Positions 6,185 to 6,357 of a stretch of DNA of 6,357 nucleotides are shown in pieces. Position 1 is the first letter of the stretch. The number at the start of each line of letters is the position of its first letter. Origin of the DNA: an uncultured bacterium (GTDB taxonomy: Bacteria > Verrucomicrobiota > Kiritimatiellia > UBA8416 > CALETX01); NCBI GenBank assembly GCA_937920455.1, contig CALETX010000370.1, positions 1 to 6,357 on the forward strand. Reading direction: 5' to 3'. The translations under genes were made by a program, and so were the position numbers. Under the pieces are notes generated by a model. That model was not told where the DNA came from. It did not search any database and was given only the letters and a program-made list of their open reading frames with translations.

Positions 6185-6195
6185 GCTCATGTCAA
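6168..6195 (-). promoter_or_regulatory. Predicted rpoZ promoter embedded in the groEL terminator
   Basis: A perfect TTGACA (6195-6190) is followed after 16 bp by TAGAGT (6173-6168). The spacer contains the left arm of the terminator stem and the -10 is most of its loop. Transcription would start near 6161, inside the right arm, so the new RNA would lack the left arm and could not form the hairpin. The leader to the rpoZ start would be about 35-40 nt. Confidence 0.55.
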
Positions 6196-6205
6196 TATCT
6201 CAGAC

Positions 6206-6357
6206 TCAGTACATGTCGCCGCCGTGTGGAGCGCCGCCCTTCGACTGCGGCTCCTCGGCAGGAATTTCCGTTACCAGACACTCTGTGGTCAGGAGCAATC
6301 CGGCGATGCTTGCCGCATTCTGGAGAGCTGTACGTGTCACTTTCGCCGGATCAAGCA
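6206..6357 (-). CDS. groEL: Chaperonin GroEL (60 kDa), C-terminal end (runs off right edge)
   Basis: GroEL is the ATP-driven folding chamber protein. Only the last 49 complete codons are in the window. They contain the highly conserved [20 protein letters not shown] and [10 protein letters not shown], typical of the end of the equatorial domain. The flexible tail is [10 protein letters not shown], a reduced version of the Gly-Gly-Met repeats usual in bacterial GroEL. The stop is followed by a strong terminator. groES, normally upstream of groEL, would lie beyond the right edge. Confidence 0.97.
   Translation of the reverse strand, partial: LDPAKVTRTALQNAASIAGLLLTTECLVTEIPAEEPQSKGGAPHGGDMY

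Overview
The window is an ordinary, gene-dense bacterial chromosome segment. Eight of its nine genes lie on the minus strand and one on the plus strand. Reading the minus strand from right to left, it holds: the C-terminal end of groEL; a small operon-like set rpoZ - smpB - tatA; a convergent plus-strand gene for a membrane-anchored TPR protein; a tightly coupled block pdxJ - acpS - nnr; a HAD-fold protein gene; and the first 137 codons of thiC, which runs off the left edge.

The organism looks like a Gram-negative, moderately GC-rich bacterium. PdxJ implies the DXP-dependent route to pyridoxal phosphate. The pdxJ-acpS-nnr order is familiar from Deltaproteobacteria and related lineages. ThiC is the short form without the long N-terminal extension. 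The TPR protein resembles periplasm-facing YfgM-type proteins. The sequence alone does not settle the phylum.

Working logic: groEL ends in a bulged hairpin plus T-tract terminator. A near-consensus promoter, probably for rpoZ, is embedded in that same hairpin, with its -10 hexamer forming the loop. rpoZ (RNA polymerase omega), smpB (trans-translation) and tatA (Tat export) follow. pdxJ, acpS and nnr overlap by 4 bp at each junction and are probably translationally coupled. They make pyridoxine phosphate, charge acyl carrier protein and repair damaged NAD(P)H. A separate strong-looking promoter precedes the HAD gene, whose stop lies 2 bp from the thiC start, so the left half is rich in cofactor metabolism.

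I found no mobile element, CRISPR array, RNA gene or unknown multi-gene system. The observations most worth checking are the promoter-in-terminator arrangement between groEL and rpoZ, and the HAD protein upstream of thiC, whose catalytic aspartates appear to be replaced. A -10 hexamer TAGAGT also recurs at three predicted minus-strand promoters.
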